A stretch of DNA of 27,015 nt from CAYYNP01 sp964472545 (lineage in GTDB: Bacteria > Planctomycetota > Planctomycetia > Pirellulales > Thermoguttaceae): the NCBI GenBank assembly GCA_964472545.1, contig CAYYNP010000119.1, forward strand, positions 1-27,015, in the 5' to 3' direction. This document shows, in pieces, positions 23,000 to 27,015 of this stretch; position 1 is the first letter of the stretch; each line of letters begins with the position of its first letter. Under the pieces are notes generated by a model. The model made no database searches, had not been told where the DNA came from, and saw only the letters and a list, made by a program, of their open reading frames with translations. The translations under genes were made by a program, and so were the position numbers.

Positions 23000-23081
23000 G
23001 TGCCACTGGCTGCTTGTCAGCCAGTGTTCGTTGCCCCGTCTGTCGCCCAAGCGGCACTGGCTGACAAGCAGCCAGTGGCAC
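23000..23081. repeat. Paired-hairpin repeat, same family as 16851-16934
   Basis: A perfect 27-base inverted repeat joins 23000-23026 and 23055-23081 around a 28-base loop. Each arm is a hairpin: CACTGGCTG-CTTGT-CAGCCAGTG, and its mirror CACTGGCTG-ACAAG-CAGCCAGTG. It lies in the gap between the stop of the alpha/beta hydrolase gene and the start of the ThuA-like gene. The outer bases (GTGCCACTG, CAGTGGCAC) and the CAAGCGGCACTG before the right arm match the element at 16851-16934, while the stem core differs. No T-run flanks it on either strand. Confidence 0.85.
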
Positions 23082-23104
23082 CCGAGCTTATCTCTTGGGA
23101 CGAA

Positions 23105-24142
23105 TTACTCCTCGCCCTTGAGGTACTTGTCGAACCAGGGGATCTCGAGCTTCATCACGTCGTCCAGGCACTCTCCACTGTAGACGTCGTAGTGCTTCTT
23201 ACCTTTGAGAATATGATACTCCGTCGGCACGTCGTTGGCTTTGAGAATCTCGTGGACGCGGCCCGAATTCTCGGCGATCTTGAAATAGTGCTCCTCTTCG
23301 GCGTCGATCAACAGCGTGGGCACCTTGACCCGATCGGCGTATTGCCCGGGGTTGAAGACGGCAATCCGTTCGCCGTAGGGCGTGCCCTGCAACACGCCCG
23401 GCGAGCCGCCGCCCTGCGGCACCGGGTCGACGTCGCCGCGGGCACGGGCCGACTTGCCGCGATAGACGCCGACGAGCCCTTGGGGAAAACGCTTGCTCCA
23501 GTCGTCGGGCATCGAGCCGACCTGCGCCACCACGCAAGCGATCCGCCGATCGTGCGCCGCCCGATAGATCACGTGCCCGCCGCCGAAGCTGGTACCCCAG
23601 ATGCCGATCCGCTTGTTGTCGACCATCGGCTCGCCGTAGACGTATGAGACCGCAGCGTCGATATCCATCTGCTGATCGACCGGATCGACCACCTCGCGGA
23701 TGGCCCGGGCCTTGACCGTTACGTTGCCCTCCGCATCGGGTTTAGGCATTTCGCCGCGCACCACCAGCCGGCTGTCGCTATCGCCCCAGCCGCGATAGTC
23801 GTAGTTGATCACCACGTAGCCCGCCGCCGCAAAACGCGGGGCAATGCCGGAATTCATCAAGAAGGCCTTGGTGCCGCCCCAGCCGTTGCACATCACCAGC
23901 GCCGGCAGCTTCGCGCCTTCCTCGCGCTCTTTGGGAAAGAGCAACACGGCCGAAAGCCGCGTGCCGTCGCTCCAGAGCGTGATCTCGCGCTGCAGCACGG
24001 CAGGATGCCCGTCGACCTCATTCTCCTCCTGTGCCCCCTCCTGTGCCACGACGGCATCGGGCGACCACGCGCACGACAGCATCGCCACGACGGCCAGCAT
24101 GGCCGGCAGACAGACCCAACTCGCGTTTCTTCGCACGTTCAT
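23105..24142 (-). CDS. Exported alpha/beta hydrolase (dienelactone hydrolase/acyl-peptidase type)
   Basis: A 345-residue secreted hydrolase. Signal peptide at 1-33 (MNVRRNASWVCLPAMLAVVAMLSCAWSPDAVVA); AMLSC is a weak lipobox, so a lipoprotein is possible but not likely. The fold is an alpha/beta hydrolase: LPALVMCNGWGGTKAF (79-94) gives the oxyanion region, GYVVINYDYRGWGDS (108-122), GTSFGGGH (183-190) with nucleophile Ser185, PTLLIDAEEEH (275-285) with Asp280, and KGKKHYDVY (313-321) with His317. The triad is complete. Substrate is unknown; esters or peptides are both possible. The ATG at 24142 follows AAGGA at 8 nt, whereas the frame reads 57 further codons upstream without a signal. It is downstream of the aldo/keto reductase gene by 160 nt. 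Confidence 0.86.
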   Translation of the reverse strand: MNVRRNASWVCLPAMLAVVAMLSCAWSPDAVVAQEGAQEENEVDGHPAVLQREITLWSDGTRLSAVLLFPKEREEGAKLPALVMCNGWGGTKAFLMNSGIAPRFAAAGYVVINYDYRGWGDSDSRLVVRGEMPKPDAEGNVTVKARAIREVVDPVDQQMDIDAAVSYVYGEPMVDNKRIGIWGTSFGGGHVIYRAAHDRRIACVVAQVGSMPDDWSKRFPQGLVGVYRGKSARARGDVDPVPQGGGSPGVLQGTPYGERIAVFNPGQYADRVKVPTLLIDAEEEHYFKIAENSGRVHEILKANDVPTEYHILKGKKHYDVYSGECLDDVMKLEIPWFDKYLKGEE

Positions 24143-24302
24143 CTCAGCTTTCCTTTCCGGTCGTATTCCGCCAACCTCGGCGCACCGGCGACCACCGCCG
24201 ATGCGAGGGATATTGTAGCAGATACGGCCCTTCTCACGATGTCTTTGTGTACTGGGAATTGGCGAAGTAGCGGCCGCCACCGCAGAGCCCCAACAGGCCC
24301 CT

Positions 24303-25370
24303 TCACTCCACACTCATTTTCCTGACGTTCTCGTCACTAAGCAGTGCGCTGCTAAAGCCGGCCAGCAGCGCGCGGTCTTCGTTGGTGTAGCTGGTGTCGC
24401 CGGCCAGCGTCTTGATGTTGGCGTCGATCTCGGCAGGAAAGCGCATGCCGATGTTGAGAACGTGGACGCGGTCGTCATCGAGCAGGTAGCGGCAAGCCGC
24501 GCCGGGCAGTTTCTCGAGGTGCTTCTGACCGAAGCCCCCGAGCATGCCGGCTCCCAGCACTTTCATCGCCACGATGCCCATTTGCAGCTCGTGCGCTTTG
24601 GCCAGGCACGCGTTGCGCAGCTCGGTCGTGCGGGGCAGAAAGAACCGGCTGGTCCCCCGCGGAAGGTATCCGTAGGCCAGCATGCACAGGTCGAACTCAC
24701 CGGTGTTGATCAGGCCCAGCGCCTTGTCGAAATAGTGATGTGCCGAGAAGCCTACGAAACGGACCAGGCCCTTGTCGCGTGCCTTGACGAGTTCGCCGTG
24801 GACCTCCATGCACTGCTCGACGGTCATCTGCTCCACGCCCGGCGTGCCGTGGATCAAGATCGCGTCGATGTAATCCGACTGCAATTCCGCCAGGTTCTTC
24901 TCGACTTGCCGGGCAACTCCCTGCTTGTCGACCTTCGTGATCTTCCCGTCCGGTTTGGATAGGTCCCAAAAGTCGACCTTGGTGGTGATGAAGACGTTGT
25001 CGCGAACGTTCTTCAGCGCCTTCCCGATAATCGCCTGGCTTTCGGCGTAGGTGTAACTGATGGCGGTGTCGAAATATCGGATTCCGACGTCGTAGGCGTG
25101 GCGGACCAACTTCACGCGGTCTTCGGTCGAAAGGGTGTTTCCCCATTTCTTCGGCAGCGCGGCCCCGCCGTAGCCGAGGATAGGCAGCTCCACCTTGGTC
25201 TTGCCTAGGACGCGCGTGGGCATGGCGTCCGTGAAGTTGATTTTCTTGTCTTCAGGCGCGGCCCCGTGGGCAGCGCTTGTGCTCAGTACGGCCGCAGCCG
25301 CCGTAGCGGTCGCTTGGGCGCCCCTTCGCATGAAGTCGCGCCGATCCAGTTCGTTGCTCTTTTGAGACAT
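24303..25370 (-). CDS. Tat-tagged aldo/keto reductase
   Basis: A 355-residue protein. A twin-arginine signal is at the N-terminus (LDRRDFMRRGAQATATAAAAVLSTSAAHGA, 8-37). The rest is an aldo/keto reductase barrel with the catalytic tetrad visible: Asp101 and Tyr106 (YFDTAISYTYAE), Lys131 (ITTKVD) and His174 (AILIHGTP). The enzymes reduce carbonyls with NADPH. An exported NADPH enzyme needs its cofactor loaded before export, which Tat allows; planctomycetes have many such Tat-tagged oxidoreductases. The ATG at 25370 follows GGAG at 8 nt; an ATG at 25379 is less well placed. It is 87 nt downstream of the TolB-like gene. A role linked to the aldehyde chemistry of the AOR block is possible but unsupported. 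Confidence 0.88.
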   Translation of the reverse strand: MSQKSNELDRRDFMRRGAQATATAAAAVLSTSAAHGAAPEDKKINFTDAMPTRVLGKTKVELPILGYGGAALPKKWGNTLSTEDRVKLVRHAYDVGIRYFDTAISYTYAESQAIIGKALKNVRDNVFITTKVDFWDLSKPDGKITKVDKQGVARQVEKNLAELQSDYIDAILIHGTPGVEQMTVEQCMEVHGELVKARDKGLVRFVGFSAHHYFDKALGLINTGEFDLCMLAYGYLPRGTSRFFLPRTTELRNACLAKAHELQMGIVAMKVLGAGMLGGFGQKHLEKLPGAACRYLLDDDRVHVLNIGMRFPAEIDANIKTLAGDTSYTNEDRALLAGFSSALLSDENVRKMSVE

Positions 25371-25457
25371 GCTGATCACTCCCGTTTGAAGACAACCGGA
25401 TATCGACGGCAGACGTCCGCCGTTATCGACACCGTGTTTACGTTCCCGGAGGCCAAC

Positions 25458-26540
25458 CTACTTCGGCGTGGCCTCGCAGTGAGGGTAGCGGTAGTCGGCG
25501 CCGTCTCTCGTAGACACCTTCACCGTCGACCCGTCCTTCAGCGTATAGAGGTAGAGCGACGGGCTGGCATGGTAGACGATCGCGGCTTCATCCTTCGTCC
25601 AACGAGGATAGGCAAACCAGCGATTCGCTCCCTCCTCGTTGGCGAACGGTTTGGCGTTTGTTATGCTCCGCTTCTTCGCGTCGAAGTCGGCGATGTAGAG
25701 GGTGCGGCCGCTGTCTTTGTACTCGAATCCGGTCTGGTATTCGAAGCAGACCTTGTCCTCGCTCGGCGAGATGCTGACGCGATCCAGCAGCCCCTTCGTC
25801 GCTAATTCGCAGTCGATGCGCTGGTAGTGGCGCACTCCGTCGGGCTTGAGCGACATCAGGAAGTAGCCCCAACCCTGTTTCGGGTGTGCCGACTGCACGA
25901 GAATCCTGCCGTCTTTCAAGCACGTGTATGCCCACGTATGGTGTCTCTTGTCGGTCAGCGCGATCTCCTCGCCGGGCTTGGCGCCCACCTTGCTGGCCAT
26001 CACGAAGAAGCCGCCCTTCTCCGGATTCTTGCGGTTCCAGATCGGCGTGTTGGTGCCGTCGCGGGTCCAGGTCTGATTGAAATCGGTGTGTGTGCCGTCG
26101 GTCAGTTGATGGAAGCCCGTGCCGTCGACGTTGATAATGCAGATCGCGGTCTTCCAGTTCACCGTGACGGGGTGATTCTTCAATCGCCGGAAGAAGACCA
26201 GCATGTCGCCGGTCTTCGACCAGGACGGCTTGAAATCCTGGTGTCCGCTGGTCAACGGCTTGCCCTCGGGCGTACCGTAGGTGTTGACGTGGATTTCGCC
26301 GTTGAGGAAATAGGAGCCCCGATAGCCGATGCCTTTCGGCTCGGCTTTGCCGCTCTTGCCGCCTTGTTTCGCCGGCAGCGCCTCGATCTTCGGGCGGGCC
26401 GACTTGATCGTGTCGAGATCACCGGTCGCTGCGGCCGTCCGGATGTCGACCTCTTGCGCCGAAGCCGCCGACTGCAACCCCGATAACCCGAGGCTGGCCA
26501 ACGATACAATTGCCAAGACAAGTGTGTTCATGTGTTTCAC
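25458..26540 (-). CDS. Exported TolB-like beta-propeller protein
   Basis: A 360-residue secreted protein. Signal peptide at about 1-29 (MNTLVLAIVSLASLGLSGLQSAASAQ). PD40-type propeller repeats follow: QDFKPSWSKTGDMLVFFRR (101-119), TDFNQTWTRDGTNTPIWNR (152-170), RVSISPSEDKVCFEYQ and FAYPRWTKDEAAIVYH. Such propellers bind proteins or ligands and rarely catalyse; the partner is unknown. The start is decided by the ribosome site: GGGAG lies 8 nt before a GTG at 26540, but 17 nt before the first ATG (26531), so I take the GTG start. The 5' side of the gene is filled by the nested inverted repeat at 26553-26796. It is the first gene of the transcription direction visible here, upstream of the aldo/keto reductase. 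Confidence 0.8.
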   Translation of the reverse strand: MKHMNTLVLAIVSLASLGLSGLQSAASAQEVDIRTAAATGDLDTIKSARPKIEALPAKQGGKSGKAEPKGIGYRGSYFLNGEIHVNTYGTPEGKPLTSGHQDFKPSWSKTGDMLVFFRRLKNHPVTVNWKTAICIINVDGTGFHQLTDGTHTDFNQTWTRDGTNTPIWNRKNPEKGGFFVMASKVGAKPGEEIALTDKRHHTWAYTCLKDGRILVQSAHPKQGWGYFLMSLKPDGVRHYQRIDCELATKGLLDRVSISPSEDKVCFEYQTGFEYKDSGRTLYIADFDAKKRSITNAKPFANEEGANRWFAYPRWTKDEAAIVYHASPSLYLYTLKDGSTVKVSTRDGADYRYPHCEATPK

Positions 26541-26552
26541 TGAAGAATCTCC

Positions 26553-26796
26553 CTTCTAACTCAAACTGCAAATGCGGGAGCCCGAAAATGGGGACTGGCT
26601 CCGTCGACGACCGGTATCGTAGTGGTGATTCGTATTGCCGACGGTGCCTGTCCCCTTTTTCGGGCGGGGGCACCGGCGCCCCGTGGAAAAAGGGACAGAC
26701 ACCGAGCCGGCAGCGTTTTTCCAGAGGTTTGACATCTGGCGCGGCTCGGAGCCGGTCCCCATCTTCCACTCCACGTTTACTGTTTGAGTTCTGAAG
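26553..26796. repeat. 244-bp nested inverted repeat (three layers)
   Basis: Three imperfect inverted pairs are nested. Outer: 26553-26574 (CTTCTAACTCAAACTGC...) with 26775-26796 (...GTTTGAGTTCTGAAG). Middle: ATGGGGACTGGCTCCG (26588-26603) with the mirror of CGGAGCCGGTCCCCAT (26747-26762), one mismatch. Inner: 26642-26660 (CGGTGCCTGTCCCC + TTTTT) with 26687-26704 (AAAAAGGGACAGACACCG). A GC-rich loop (GGGGGCACCGGCGCCCC) is at the centre. No ORF for a transposase lies inside. It resembles a compound REP/MITE-like element, directly upstream of the TolB-like gene's ribosome site. Confidence 0.8.
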
Positions 26797-27015
26797 ATCG
26801 AATGGAGGGCCAAGTATAAGAACACCGGAGAACCTCGGCGATCGTGGACATCGTCGCGCGGCCTTGCGTCGTCGCGCCGTGCTGCGCGCGGCCGCCCGAG
26901 TCTACCTGACGGCGTTTGCTGCCGAAAACCCCCGCCAGCGTGTGGGGTGTACCGCGGCTTCGGAAATTGGCACCCTCCGGGCGATTCTCGAGCAATCGTC
27001 CGATTTCTCCAGATC
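26797..27015. other. Gene-free right edge
   Basis: Together with the repeat before it, this forms a 475-base stretch without a gene. A 72-codon frame (26777-26995, minus strand) overlaps the repeat's arm and shows no signal peptide, domain or usable ribosome site. No promoter or RNA gene can be named. It would carry the promoter of the TolB-like gene if the transcript starts here. Confidence 0.45.

Noticed and set aside
16851..23081. CRISPR-like array from the repeated hairpins
   Set aside because: Only two widely spaced elements, in inverted pairs, with no regular spacers and no cas genes.
23000..23081. Intrinsic terminator after the alpha/beta hydrolase gene
   Set aside because: The stem is strong, but no T-run follows on either strand; it is better described as a REP-type pair.
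26777..26995. A 72-codon minus-strand frame at the right edge
   Set aside because: Overlaps the arm of the nested repeat and has no supporting features.

Overview
The window looks like a stretch of a Planctomycetota chromosome, most likely Pirellulales-like. This is inferred from gene content, not from a marker gene. It is GC-rich and carries families typical of that phylum: a PDZ/DUF6288 protein, a YdjY-domain protein, formylglycine sulfatases, a DUF2961/GH172 enzyme, a PQQ-type beta-propeller with a WPQFHGP motif, a ThuA-like protein, a Tat-tagged aldo/keto reductase and a TolB-like propeller. All fifteen genes are on the minus strand, so transcription runs from high to low coordinates. No tRNA, rRNA, CRISPR array, integrase or insertion sequence is visible. 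Nearly every product carries an apparent Sec or Tat signal, so this is a secretome-dominated accessory region.

Layout in transcription order. 27015-26541: no gene, but a nested 244-bp inverted repeat. 26540-23105: TolB-like propeller, Tat aldo/keto reductase, exported alpha/beta hydrolase. A paired-hairpin repeat (23081-23000) follows. 22957-16953: ThuA-like protein, Tat-tagged thiamine-diphosphate (ThDP) enzyme, Tat-tagged four-cluster ferredoxin subunit, tungsten-type aldehyde:ferredoxin oxidoreductase (AOR), and a 114-residue unknown protein whose start is 2 nt from the AOR stop. A second paired-hairpin repeat with the same architecture, followed on the transcribed strand by a T-run, closes this block (16934-16851). 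16815-13772: PQQ-type propeller and class-C-type serine hydrolase. 13660-6517: a two-domain fused sulfatase, a GH172 enzyme and a GH36/27-like glycosidase, plausibly a set for a sulfated glycan. 6516-6040: no gene, but a 122-bp nested palindromic repeat. 6039-1: YdjY protein, PDZ/DUF6288/HEAT protein, HELAH zinc peptidase, and the start of a sialate O-acetylesterase-like enzyme that runs off the left edge.

The most interesting part is 16953-21944. A ThDP enzyme of the acetolactate synthase/2-hydroxyacyl lyase/decarboxylase superfamily sits next to an AOR and its ferredoxin subunit. ThDP decarboxylases can release aldehydes from 2-oxoacids, and AORs oxidise aldehydes to acids. The order therefore suggests an acid-to-aldehyde-to-acid relay. 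Two of the three main proteins carry twin-arginine signals and the AOR carries none, which suggests assembly in the cytoplasm and co-export. This is inference; the sequence directly shows the gene order, the signals and the cofactor motifs.

Other points of note are an in-frame fusion of two complete sulfatases of different subtypes and a set of structured intergenic repeats resembling paired REP elements (BIMEs). Two of these keep identical flanks but have different stem cores.
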